A DNA stretch of 64,000 nt from Euryodendron excelsum (Eukaryota; Streptophyta; Magnoliopsida; Ericales; Pentaphylacaceae): the NCBI GenBank assembly GCA_033060915.1, contig CM065387.1:31165501-31229500 (forward strand), written 5' to 3'. Of the stretch, positions 43,178-54,090 are shown one piece after another. The notes under the pieces were generated by a model. It was given only the letters and a program-made list of their open reading frames with translations, was not told the DNA's origin and ran no database searches. A program made the position numbers and the translations under genes. Each line of letters opens with the position of its first letter. Within the stretch, counting starts at the first letter, position 1.

Positions 43178-46100
43178 CTAGGCATGATCTAAGAGCCCTC
43201 TTGGCTCAAGTATGCAAGAAAGGGGGGTTGAAGATGGGGGTTAAAATAGATAATAGCCTAAGTAGGCTAGGAGGGAGAAGAAAAGAGTGGGGGAAGACAC
43301 AAATGTAAAAGGGATACCACCTTTTGCCTTCAACACACTTTTAATCTTCAAGGGATGCTTTGATGGGAGCTTGAATGACTTCAAGAAGGCTTAGAGGGCT
43401 GGTAGGGAGTGTTTGATGGTGTATAAGGCTTTATATGTGAAGTATATAGGCTTGGGGATGATGGAACCTAAGCTAAGTGTTTGAGGGATGAAGTGTGTAT
43501 AGAAATTTACAGCTCTGGAGTGACTTCAGCAGGGTTTTGCATCAGAAATTGGAGTTGGAATATGCAAAGGGTGGTTTGGTATTTATAGAGATTCTGGAAT
43601 AGGCCTGGCACATGTACTACATGCGTTTGGCTAAAATTTGGCCCTGCGCATGTGGTACTATTCCATTGCCAGAATGACACGTGGCACCCCATGTACTGGA
43701 TAAATCTTGACTGTTGATCGAAAGTTGGTCGATCTGATCAAAATTTGAGCGCATGTAGCATACGCTCCATCACCGGGAAGGTTCGTCCAAATTTTGCCTC
43801 GATAATTGAGTCAATTGGGAAGGTTTCGGGAGAATCGGTCGCACTCGGGATGTTCTCCCAAGGCTTCTGGTGAACTTTCATGTTTTTAGGAAGTTTGAAT
43901 TATGTTTAGAGATGAGCGATATTGTCTTGGGAAGTGTGCCAAAAAGGTTACTTTTGCGGAGCGTCTGTAATACGCTCCAAGGGTGTTTGAAAGTGGCTGC
44001 TTTCGTTTCGTGTGATCGAGGTCTTCGAGAAGCAATCTTTTCGATCGGACCATACCGATGGAAAGTATTCTGGAAATACTTTCGGGAATTCCCAGATTTA
44101 CGCATTTCTTAAGTCATTTGATGGTGCGTTTTGTTTAGGGAATCGGAGAAAAAGTCAACCTTGGCGGAGCGTCTGCCAGACGCTCCAGGGGTTGCTGAAA
44201 GTTATAGTTTTCGCACCGTACAATGGGGGGCTTCAGGAAGTGATCTATTCGATCGAGCCATATCGATGGAAAGATCTATGGACGAGCTTTCGAGAATTCC
44301 CTGATTTACGCATTTCTCAAGTTATTTGACGGTGCGTTATAACCAGGGAATCGGGAGGAGAAGACAATTTAGGCGGAGCGTCTGCGTGACGCTCCAAGAA
44401 ACTTTTATCGAGTCGTGTGAGTTTAGTGTCGTAGGGTTCTCCTCAGATTAAACAAGGGTGTTTGGTGAGACCCCTTGCTTGACATCCCAAGGCCGGTTAT
44501 ATGTCGGGGCATATTTGGGCTTCTAGGGTCAAAACAGTCATTTTGACTAGGATTGGCTGGAAATGGTCAGGAATGGTTTGGTGTGTTGTGTTAAGTGTGT
44601 AGGGTTGTTCAGGGATGGTTTTGAGAGAGCCTTTTACTGTTCGGTGGGGTTTGTGCACTGTTGAGGTGTTCAGGGGCAAAATAGTCATTTTGGTTGGAGT
44701 GGGTCGGAATAGGACTAGATTCGGACCAAATGGCGTGCGGGGAACGCCTAATGGTTTAACAACATTTTGGAAGGATGGACTTCTCGTTTTGAGGGATTTT
44801 GAACTTTCCCAAAACGTGTTTGGAGGCCCAAAGGGCAAGTTTGGTCATTTTTTACTGAGTCGGGCTAGCAAGCGCCGGTGTTGACCTAGGTGTTGGTTCC
44901 CGAGACCATCCGGTCTCGAAAAACTACCTGCGCGGTGTTGGTCTCTAAGAATGCCCGTTCTTAGAGAACTACCTGTAGGGGTGGTGTTGGTTCCTGATAA
45001 CGCCTGGTCCTAGAAATCTACCTAGAAGGATGGTGTTGGTCTCTGAGAACGCCCGGTCTCAGAGAACTACCAAATGACGAACATTTTGTTGACTCAAGGT
45101 TGATCCCCATGTTGATTTTGATGATAACAAAACCATGTGGTTGTTATCTAATGATTTCACTTGAGTGTGCAGATTAGACTATAATCATTTGATAACAAGA
45201 AAATAATTGAGTTGATCGGTTGAGTATCCAACAAGAAGATTACTTAGGTAATCTTATTCTTGAAAAGATTGAAGATGCTCAAGGAGTTCAACAAGTATTC
45301 AAAAGAAGGATGCAAGTGACTGAAGATCTTATGATGATTCAAGAAGTTATTCAAAGAAGCAAAGCACTCAAGCAAGATTATTTGAAGAGTATTCAAGTTG
45401 ACATGGAATCAATTCTTGAAGACTAAAGTACAAATTAAAGTGCAAATACAACAAAGGATTTCAAGTAGAATTGAAGACCAAAGAGCTGGCACCATACAAA
45501 TATGGTTTACACTTCACTATGAAGACCCTCGATCCTCATGGCCATATCAAGTCCACTATATCATCATGCATGCTATGAACTTCTAAATTGGTTGATTTTT
45601 CTACTATAAATCTGGAAAATGCATTGAGGCATAAAGCATAAAAGAAAGGGGGAGCAACAAATTGAAGCTTGTCAAGTAACAGTGGAGAACTTGTCACATT
45701 GAAGATATTGAAGAACTTGTGGTAAGAAGCTTGTCATGAAACAATGAAGATAAGAAGTATGATGAGTTGATATATTCAGCAATCTCATAGTTGCAACCTC
45801 ATTTAGATGACTCTTACAAGACATGGAAGCTCACCTTGAAGATTTGAAAATGTCTTGCAAGAATGGAAGAAGAAGAGACTCACTTAAAGACGTGGAAGCT
45901 TTTTTTTGGAAGTTTTGAAGATGTCTTGAAAGTATTGATAAGAAATCACAAGAGTTGGAAGCTTCATTGAAGATTATGTTGAAGTCTTGAATTGATGGAA
46001 GAAGTTATATTGATTAAAGAATCCTAGAAGAAATCAAGTTGATAAAGATCAAGCAAAGAAATTGAAGAAGTTCAAATAAGCATGAAAGATCAATTGAAGA

Positions 46101-46361
46101 AAAGAGATCTCAAGTCTTGGAAGCTCTCTTGAAGATTTTGAAGAAGACTTGGATCAATAAAAGAAGTAATGTTGATTGAAGAACTCTAAATATAATCAAA
46201 AGTGTATTGATTTTATCTTGAAGAGTTGAAGATGTTCTTGAAGTCAACATACCTTGAAGAAGTCTTTTCAAGCCTTAGAAACCTTATTTGGATGATCCTT
46301 AAAGAGCTTGAAGATATTGAAGAAGATTGAAGAAGTATTGTAAAAGTTAAGGATTTTCCTA

Positions 46362-46610
46362 AAAAGAGTCGACCCCTCAAGCAAAAGAGTCGACTCATTC
46401 AAACAGAGGCTGAAAATTCTGGTGGAACATCAAAAGAGTCGACCCCTAGCATAAAAGAGTCGACTCATTCCAACAGAGAGTTGATTGTGCAGTTTTAGAC
46501 CAAAAGAGTCGACCCCTGGACCAAAAGAGTCGACTCATTTGGGCAGAACCTTCAAAAATCTGCTGCAGCACAAAAAGAGTCGACCCCTGCAGCAAAAGAG
46601 TCGACTCATT
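46362..46610 (+). repeat. Four paired AAAAGAGTCGAC modules with variable 5-nt spacers
   Basis: Each module is AAAAGAGTCGACCCCT, a 5-nt spacer, then AAAAGAGTCGACTCATT. Modules start at 46362, 46432, 46502 and 46573, a period of 70-71 bp. The spacers are caagc, agcat, ggacc and gcagc. The flanking motifs are identical in all four, while the roughly 32 bp between modules differ. GAGTCGACTC is itself a palindrome. The last module ends about 94 bp before the TATA box. Confidence 0.95.
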
Positions 46611-46703
46611 TAAGGTAACGGCTAGTTTTTTGAACGTTATACTCCGCCGTTTTCATATCAAATGGTCTCCCATCCATCTCCAATGGCTATAATCAACTCA
46701 AGG

Positions 46704-46713
46704 CTATATATAC
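46704..46713 (+). promoter_or_regulatory. TATA box of LTR C
   Basis: CTATATATAC follows the AAAAGAGTCGAC modules. It gives the sense orientation of the LTR. Confidence 0.55.
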
Positions 46714-47784
46714 AAGATTCCCAACACATATATGATGATGAAGAACAAGAAGAACATGAGAAGAACTCAAGATTAAGTGCTACAAAGTGATATTTCATCT
46801 TCCACATCTTATACTCTGTTTTTATTCTTTTGGGGGGTTCTTGAGTGATCTGAAAATTTGTTTATCCACTCTTTGAGAGAGAGTTATTCATTGTACAACC
46901 TTCATCTATTATTGGGTGGGTTTGTAAACTTGTAAGTTTGAGTGTTCTTGAGAAAAACACTTGTGAGTTTGAGTGTAGCTTGGGAAAAACACTTGTAAGT
47001 TTGAGAGAAGCTTGGACAAAATCTCTTGTAAAGTTTGAGTGAAGCTTGGACAAAATCACTCGTAAGTTTGAGAGAAATTTGGACAAAATCTCTTGGGTTT
47101 TGAGAGCTTGGGGAATAGCTCTTATAAAAGTGAGCTAGGCACTTGAAGAAAAACTAGCAGCTGTGTAAGGAAAGTTTACATAGTGGAATACCTTCGAGAG
47201 GATCGAGGAAGATAGGACGTAGGCAAGGTTTGGCCGAACCTCTATAAATCTGGTGTTCTTCATCTCTTTGCACATATTACTTCCTTGCATTACATCTTAG
47301 TATTTGTTTGCTAGTTTGACTGCTCACTGCTTGTATTGCATTCTATTGTCTGTTTGTTTGAGTTATACTTTGATTAGTCATTGTTATATTACTCAATCAA
47401 TTTTTTGCATTGTTTGGTATAAATTCTATAAAACCTAATTCACCCCCCCTCTTGGGTTGCCTACTTGGGCCAACACATTCTACGTTGACGAGCTAGCAAG
47501 CACCAGAAGTGAACCGTCTGGAATTTGATGAGGTGTTGGTCCCCGAGATCGCCCGATCCCGACAAGCTACCTGGATGGCGTTAGTTTCCGAGACCGTCCG
47601 GTCCGGAAAGCTGCCTAGAATAATGGTGCTTAAGGCTCCAGCAGCTCCTTGTGGACCCGAGAAACGACCAGCTGGTTGGATTGGAGGTTGTAAGGCTCAT
47701 CTTGAACCCACATGTGTTGTGATGTTGGAAACTGGACTCGGTCGGGCCGGAGATTGCCGAGCAAGCAAAAATGGAGTGCTTACA

Positions 47785-47985
47785 CTTTTTTTTCACAAAT
47801 TATCTCTATTATCATTTTGTATTATGAAATATCTTTCCAATTATATAAAATGGTTTTCTATCCTATTTAAGCTTAAAGAATTATTAATGTTTCGCAAAAA
47901 ACGCTCCATTTTGACCTCCTGAGGGCAAAATGGATAAAACTCAACATGTACTAAAATTTTGGCAACCAAACCAATTCAGAAAAAA
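47785..47985. other. Host flank of element A
   Basis: AT-rich DNA begins here. No feature is recognised. The base composition changes sharply from the LTR. Confidence 0.5.
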
Positions 47986-48275
47986 TTAGGCCTCATCTGG
48001 TAACGTTTTTTTTATTTTTATTTTCAAAATAAAACAAAAAACGGAGCTTGTTTAAATTTTTTTTTTTTTAGTTTTTTACAAAATTTAAAAAAAGAAAACT
48101 AAAAACACTAAAATGGGTGTGTTCTCTCTTACTAAAATATTGGTTTAATACTATTGGTACAACGATAATCTATAAATGTCCATCACCAAATATAAAAAAA
48201 ATACACAATAAAAATACACAGTAAAAATATACAATAAAAAATAAAAACTAACAGCGTTGCCAAATGAATTTTTAG
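47986..48275. mobile_element. MITE with CATYTGGYAACG inverted ends
   Basis: The left end GCCTCATCTGGTAACG and the right end CGTTGCCAAATGAATTT are inverted copies with two or three mismatches. TTAG flanks both sides and may be the target duplication. The inside is AT-rich and non-coding. Confidence 0.55.
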
Positions 48276-48719
48276 ACTCTTCAAGATTTACGAGGATATG
48301 TGCCTTAAAAAGAAATTGAAGTCCAATGTACTCGAAAACAACGCCCAAATTCACTTCTTTAAAAGAAAAGTAAACCAATAATGGCTAGCGTGGCCCGTTG
48401 AATTGCCAATCCAAAATTTCTAGAAAGTCAGTCTAGCACACAGTGGGCGCCTTTAGGAGACCAAAGTTTTGGCGGACACCTACGTAATGGCCCTCGCTCA
48501 TGATCCTTTTTATCAATTTTGGCAAATTTTTGTCTGATTTTCCCCATTGCTAGTCTGAATTCACTTAGAAAACCTCCAGAAAAGCCTTAAAAAGTTGCCG
48601 TTACAATAGGATTTCGGATCACCTAAAAATATCTTGCGGAAGAGACGACAGTCGGAATCATGCTTTATATGCAACTTAGACATTCTACGCTTTCATTTAC
48701 ACCTGATGGATCCTATTAC
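48276..48719. other. Unassigned intergenic DNA
   Basis: I see no gene or repeat here. Confidence 0.4.
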
Positions 48720-49395
48720 CGTCCGCACGATTTTTGTTGGATTGAAAGGGTCTTTAGTTTTAAAAAAACACCCGGAGTCACCAACTGATATTTAAGGTGT
48801 GTCACAGTAATCAAAAAGTGTGTTTTAGCAAACATAAATTTTTTTAAAATCAATGTTTAATGCAAAAAATATGTTATGTGTAACACTTTGATTTTTTAAA
48901 AGAAACAAAAATCTAATAAAAAAATCTAAGCTCTTTTTGAGGTAAGAACTCCCTTCCGCAAAGAAAGAAAAGTGTGACAGCGAATAATCTCTTAAAATTT
49001 AAGTTTTATAAGGAATTTTTATAAAGATTGCCACCACCTAACTTTGATGAGGGTGTGTGATGTCACCTCTCGTGCTTCGGTTTTTAACCAAGCTCTTTTG
49101 CCTAAGAAAAACTCAATACTCTCTTTCATAAAACTATCCTTTTAAAAAGGATAAGTGCGACGGGTTTAATATTTGAAACTTCTTTTTACAAGGGTTTTTT
49201 AAAAATATTTTGAAGTCGCCACATAGCATGAATAATAGTGTATTAAGTCACCTAAAAATAAGTTTAATATAGAAATTAAACTTCAGTTTTTAAAAATGAT
49301 TTTTCAAAATGCCTTTTAAGAAGGTTATTAAAACAAAATTTTTAGCAAACTTTTAAAAATAGTTTAAAACTCTTTTGGAAACATAACTCCAAATC
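48720..49395 (-). repeat. Old remnants of Tat-type LTR ends
   Basis: The best piece, 49130-49390, follows the A LTR (2955-3195) feature by feature: AAGGATAAGTGCGAC, GAAGTCGCCACATAGC, AAGTCACCTAAAAATAAG, and CTCTTTTGGAAACATAACTCC. Two weaker pieces near 48774-48805 and 49030-49070 repeat the hairpin phrase (GTCACCAACTGA.., GCCACCACCTAACTTTGATG). They are far more diverged than the A and B copies. Confidence 0.6.
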
Positions 49396-51277
49396 CAAGT
49401 TGGCCTGTGTACTGGAGATCTATGAAAACATGACTAGGGTCGGTTCACAAGTTGGTTTGGGTATACAGCTGGCCAACCTCATACTTGAACCGATGCGGTC
49501 AGTTTTCAGAAATTAGGAACTAGAACGACCAGACCATCCGGTTGAACTGGGACCTGGTCCTTGCAACGGTCTAGATTGACCCCAAAACCGTTCTAGATAA
49601 AAAAAAAAAAAAACAAAAATACTGCTCTAATTTGTTAAAATCGCTTGAACCAGTCGATCCGTTCACAAGTTGGAGTAACCGGCCGGGTTTGGAACAATTT
49701 AAAATCCCTCATCTTCTCGGGTTGCCGGGTTAGGAACGGACATCTGACGAATGAGTCCTGGAGAATTAAGAAGACCAAAGTCTCCTCATCAGTCCGGCAG
49801 CCCTTCCAATCTCCACTCCGGCAGGCCTCATGTGCTCCCTCTCCCTCTCTCCCTCTTCCTCCCTATCTCTGTCTCCTTCAACACTTCAGTCTTCATCAAC
49901 CAACTAGTCGGCCTTCGGCTATAAACATTATGGATGAGTCTCTCTGTCTCTTCATTTTTTCTGTGACTCTGCAACATGCATGTTGTGCTCACTGATATTT
50001 GTAATTTTATATTTTTCTCTTTCTCCAGTCTTCTCCTACTGCGGTTCTATTTCTACTCATCTACCTGTGGTCCTGTGCTTGCAGATCAGTGACCAACCAT
50101 TAACAAACCAACCCAGCCTTTTCCAGGTAATAACGTACATACTAAGAATAAAAGCCTAAATTTCTTGATTTGACTTAACGATAAAATACAAATCTTATTG
50201 ACGCAAATCAGTGACTAAGCATTCTCTGTTCAGGACTTCAGAGTTTGAGTTTTGGTTAAATTGTGATTAACTGGATACAAATCCTATGATGCATATTGGT
50301 TTATCCTTTCCACTATTTAGGTTGGGAAAATATTATCATTATATACGTTATAAAATATTGGTTTGGCCACAATAATGTTGCTCTAGCTACACTGTATATA
50401 CACATACAATGAACTTTTTGGGTTGAAATGTAGCGTTCGAGATATGCTCAATTTGTGATTTTATGCATGTGTGATATTTTATTTTATTATAAGTTAAAGG
50501 AAATCATTAGAAGGAATAGTTAAGAAATTTGGGTTTCTAAGGCCATTTTTTTTATAATTTTATTACATATTTAAATATATTTATGACTATTTTAATTGAC
50601 TCGACAGTTGAACCAATAACTTAATACTTTTTTAAGTTCACTTAATGGTTTATATTTCAAAACATTGCTAGAACCGAACCAATACTCCATAAAAATTGAA
50701 TCAATCCGAACCAAATAATCGAGTTCAGTTCCACTCTCGGATACATCGGTTCAGGATGTGCGGCCCTAATCTGATGAGAATTGTGATTCTGATCAAGATC
50801 GATCTCGACCAGTGGATGCGAATACAACGTTCGATCCAAATCACACATATCTGCGTGCAATTAAGCCTATGAATCAATACGTTTTGCACCTACTTGGGGA
50901 TTCACAAAATACTTCTTCCATGAGATCCCCACAGGTAAGTGAAAGCCAGAGCACTAAACAAATGCGCTTTGGAAACTGAACTCTCACTACTGCTAATGTC
51001 AGCTTTTCTTGCATTAATTTTGTCTTGGAAAGGTGAATCCCTGCACGGATCCAATATCTGTGCAAGAATTTATTCTCAATTCCTATCATTATAAAGCTTC
51101 TGTTCTACCTGCTACAGAGCATTATAAGCTTACAAGTGCAGTGTAGAAAGGGAATTAGCCAAGGAATACATGATGAGCAATCCAATATTAGCCATTCTTC
51201 CTACATAATATTTGTGCATCTCAAACTATGTTATAGCTGAAATTCCCCACAGAACCCCCGGGCAAACAAATCATACA

Positions 51278-51324
<47 letters not shown>

Positions 51325-51545
51325 CAAACACAACCATTGAGTTGGGAATCTATAACAAGTAAAAACGTGAAGAACTAATTTAGATATATCATCAAAAGCA
51401 AACATTGCAAAGTAATACCAAAGGGTTGACCCTATCAACTGCACCACTTCTTTTTCTTTTTTCTTTTTTTTTTATCTTTTTAGGGGGCGCGGGTGGATAT
51501 TCACATGCTCATTCTGGTTATTACAGCATTTTCATTACGATTGAC
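49396..51545. other. Intergenic DNA downstream of the CFL1-like gene
   Basis: No gene is supported. The stretch includes a poly-A run (49600-49613) and a CT microsatellite at 51277-51322. An open frame at 49645-49995 is not recognised and has a Pro/Ser/Leu low-complexity part. Confidence 0.5.
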
Positions 51546-51953
51546 TTAGTTCAAGAGTCTTAAGGTGTCCAACGACTTGACACTGGTTCTGACTTTAGGC
51601 TGCGGCGGTATCTGCTGGGTTGGCAGCGAGTGGACGTACTTGCAGTTGGGGCAAGATGGAGAGGATTTGGAAAGTATGACAAGGAGATGACAATTCAAAC
51701 AAGCCAAAGCAACCATGCTACTACTATTGCTCGAACAAGAAGATTGCTGCTCCGCCTTTGAGCCACCTTGAAGCTTTTCGGAGTCACTGCATTTCTCAGA
51801 ACGTGAACTTGAGATGTTAAGTTCGAGGTCTAGCTTCTGCTCCTTAGGCCATTCCCAACTCTTTCTCAAGGTTTTTCTGTTGAGATAGTACATCCTTCCC
51901 GACTGCAAAAGCAATACCCAACAAAAGTAAAATCGCTATCATCAGAAAATAAT

Positions 51954-51994
<41 letters not shown>

Positions 51995-52639
51995 GTGTAT
52001 ATACACAACAAACATTACTTTAAAGAGGGTTTTGTATCAGCAGATGATTCATGAACATATGAACGACCTCTGATGTATGGCTATCATCATATGAGATATC
52101 AACAGTAAATCAATACTTGTTAGTAGATGGAATTTTTAATGCAAACATTGTTAGTTTTTAATGCAAACATTGTTAGTATTGTACACGTGTATATTAAGTG
52201 AAATTTGACCTATATTTTGCATGACATCTTTAAAAGACTATGAACATTCACTTTAAGGTATTTTGGCTGAAAATTAAGTTTCGATATAAATTTCATAATG
52301 TATACATATATCTACTCTAGTTGAGTAGAGAGTCAAAGCAAACCATACTTCAAGATCAAGGCATTGCTCCCAACCCAATGGCAGGGGGTCTTTAAGCTGA
52401 AGATCAACACTTGTGTGTGTCATAGATTCACTATTGAACAACAGATGGTCTGAATGAGACTTCCTCTTCCGGCAGAGACCGGACTCCGATTCCGGCGACA
52501 ACATATTCGTGGTTTTGTCGACTGCACGCTGTGTTGGAGCCAAAGAAAGCTCAGGAAGTTCCATTATCCTCCAAAACTGATGGCTCTTCTTTAAATTATC
52601 TTCCCTATGACCAATCTCTTGCTGCACAAGTTTCTTCAT
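51546..52639 (-). CDS. CFL1: CFL1-like WW-domain protein, two exons
   Basis: Exon 1 is 52639-52349 and exon 2 is 51902-51546; the intron (51903-52348) has a GTATGG donor and a TTTTGCAG acceptor in phase 0. The join completes a WW domain: PLPLGWEQCLDLE from exon 1, then SGRMYYLNRKTLRKSWEWP from exon 2, residues about 84-116 of 215. After it come LDLEL (121-125), an EAR-type LxLxL motif, a Ser-rich stretch and a zinc-ribbon-like pair C165xxC168...C181xxC184. This order matches CURLY FLAG LEAF 1 family proteins, which in Arabidopsis and rice bind class IV HD-ZIP factors such as HDG1 and affect the cuticle. The start at 52639 is a choice: 52564 (MELPEL) is equally possible, while the longer frame to 52831 runs through simple repeats and is probably 5' UTR. 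CFL1 versus CFL2 cannot be decided. Confidence 0.88.
51955..51992. repeat. CT microsatellite in the CFL1-like intron
   Basis: About 19 CT units lie just downstream of the 3' splice-site side in + coordinates, that is inside the intron. Confidence 0.95.
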
Positions 52640-52642
52640 TAG

Positions 52643-52644
52643 AC

Positions 52645-52702
<58 letters not shown>
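52643..52702. repeat. CT and TA microsatellites at the 5' end of the CFL1-like gene
   Basis: About 18 CT units (GA on the coding strand) and 11 TA units lie immediately upstream of the chosen start codon. GA runs in plant 5' UTRs can bind BBR/BPC factors, but no role is shown here. Confidence 0.95.
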
Positions 52703-53543
52703 AATTATAGGAGGAGAAGGGGAAGAAGAAGAGGAAGAGTGGAGACAGAACCCAATAGAGGAAACTCTGGGAAGAAAGAGAGTCGAGTGTATTGCCTCCA
52801 AATCTGCCCTCCTTGAGATTACAAGAGTCATGCAAGGAAGGTGTGTCTACTTAAGAGGGTCCTTAAATTGCATTCATCAAACCCATTGAAAGGAAGGCAG
52901 GCCAAGCATTAAATTTGGTAAGTAGATATCCCTTTAATGCTCTCAAAATCCTACTCTCCCACAGCATTTAAAACCACTCTTACACATGACACACATTACA
53001 ATTAATCCTACTCTCCATATGTTAAATTCTCATAAACTTTGTATTTCTTCTTCTATTACATCACTCAAGGTTGAAACTATATGGTGATGTCCCTGATGAC
53101 CAATGTAGTGAACCTTACACTTGGCCGCAAAGCATTGATTAGAAGGATGGGCATGTTAAGTTTGTTCGTGCATGTTGTCAGCACTTTCCCAATCTGGTTT
53201 CAAGCTATTGTGGTGACAGTCAAATATTTAGCTTTACTAACTGCAAATGTGGTAATGATATAAAATCACAAAACTGATTATACAAAATGATGTGGTAAGA
53301 TATATATTAAGAATGCATAAACAGAGTTACACAGTATGAGAAATTTTGAAAAATAAATGAACTTTATACTTTGTACAACCAAATAATGCATGCTTAACAT
53401 GTGTCATATAGCAAGGTCATTGTAAATATGCCACTGTCACATCATTGTGTGAAATTTTTTATATAATTTTTTTTAAAAGAATAGCATTTCCTTCCAAAGT
53501 ATAATAACTAGATATTTTTAGTACTCTTAAAGATGGTTTCTGT

Positions 53544-53574
<31 letters not shown>

Positions 53575-54090
53575 GGGGGGTGTGGGGGGGGAAGAAGAAG
53601 ATGGTTTCTGATCTCATTTTCAGCCCTTTTAATTGTTCCGTAATAAATAAGAAAATTGACTTACCTTATCAATAAACTGCTTGCTGAATGCTTTATTTTA
53701 GATAAATGACCCAAATGTCCTTTTGTAAGGGCAATTTATACTTTACATATCTTTTCAACTTCTTTATTATCTCCTTCCATTTTTCAAAACGGTTTTAATA
53801 AATTTTTACAGCCCAATAACTAGTTCAACAAAAAAATTTAGATATTGGAAACTTGAAATCATTATTGAACTTTCAAGATTATCATGAACTCTGAACTTTT
53901 CGGTGTCTTGCTTTATACTTCCAGGAGAAAATAGTAAAAGTATTTTTGGTTTATTTTTTCCTTTAACTTTTCTTTATTTTTATAAAAAAAAATGGGAGTG
54001 AAAAATAGTAGTAGTTTAAAATATTGTGATATAAATACCATTTCTACTAATTAGCCTAGCTAACTCTGTTTGAAATATAGTTTATTGCTC
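52703..54090. other. Upstream region of the CFL1-like gene and intergenic DNA
   Basis: No coding region is supported. The promoter of the minus-strand gene should lie in 52703-53100 but no clear TATA box is seen. The stretch also holds the poly-G tract listed separately and a MITE-like right end near 53455-53490. Confidence 0.45.
53543..53598. repeat. T11-G27 homopolymer insertion between 12-bp direct repeats
   Basis: A T run, then 27 G (53554-53580), TGT, eight G and AAGAAG lie between AGATGGTTTCTG at 53531-53542 and the same 12-mer at 53599-53610. It may be a real expansion or an assembly artefact. Confidence 0.9.

Larger units (their letters stand above)
45087..47475 (+). mobile_element. 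LTR C: Copia-type (SIRE-like) solo LTR
   Basis: It starts TGTTGACTCAAGG and ends TTGGGCCAACA, 2389 bp, flanked by CATTT (45082-45086) and CATTC (47476-47480). The uninterrupted A-LTR target reads ACATTCTACG at about 12358. The phrase TTTTGATGATAACAAAACC near the start and TTCACCCCCCCTCTTGGG near the end are features I associate with SIRE/Maximus-type Copia LTRs. No internal region is present, so it is solo. Much of 45220-46330 is a drifting TTGAAGA-rich tract. The + orientation follows the TATA box at 46704-46713. Confidence 0.85.
2870..47784 (-). mobile_element. Element A: Tat/Ogre-type Ty3/gypsy LTR retrotransposon with nested insertions
   Basis: Two related LTRs (2870-12668 and 30395-47784) bracket an internal region holding a minus-strand gag-pol relic and a plus-strand gene. 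The outer ends are TGTCGTGCC at 2870 and ...GCTTACA at 47784, with flanking 5-mers CTTAT (2865-2869) and CTTTT (47785-47789), one mismatch. The primer site (30375-30392) abuts the right LTR, so the right LTR is the 5' one. Removing four family-B solo LTRs and LTR C leaves about 21.8 kb. Very long LTRs, a second RNase H and an antisense gene are traits of the Tat lineage (Ogre, Retand, Grande). By eye the two LTRs differ at about 10 of 200 bases in one aligned stretch (3005-3230 versus 30530-30750). All reading frames are broken. Confidence 0.9.
30395..47784 (-). repeat. 5' LTR of element A, split by B1, B2 and LTR C
   Basis: LTR sequence is present at 30395-32014, 37151-38107, 43183-45086 and 47481-47784, about 4.8 kb in total. 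In the sense direction it starts at 47784 with TGTAAGCACTCC and ends at 30395 with GGGGCGCGACA. The pieces follow the left LTR in order: minisatellite, TATA box (43580-43587), palindrome cluster, 205-bp repeats, GGTGTTGGT phrases. Confidence 0.88.

Noticed and set aside
45220..45586. Glu/Lys/Gln-rich open frames in LTR C
   Set aside because: They come from a drifting TTGAAGA repeat in an LTR with no coding role.
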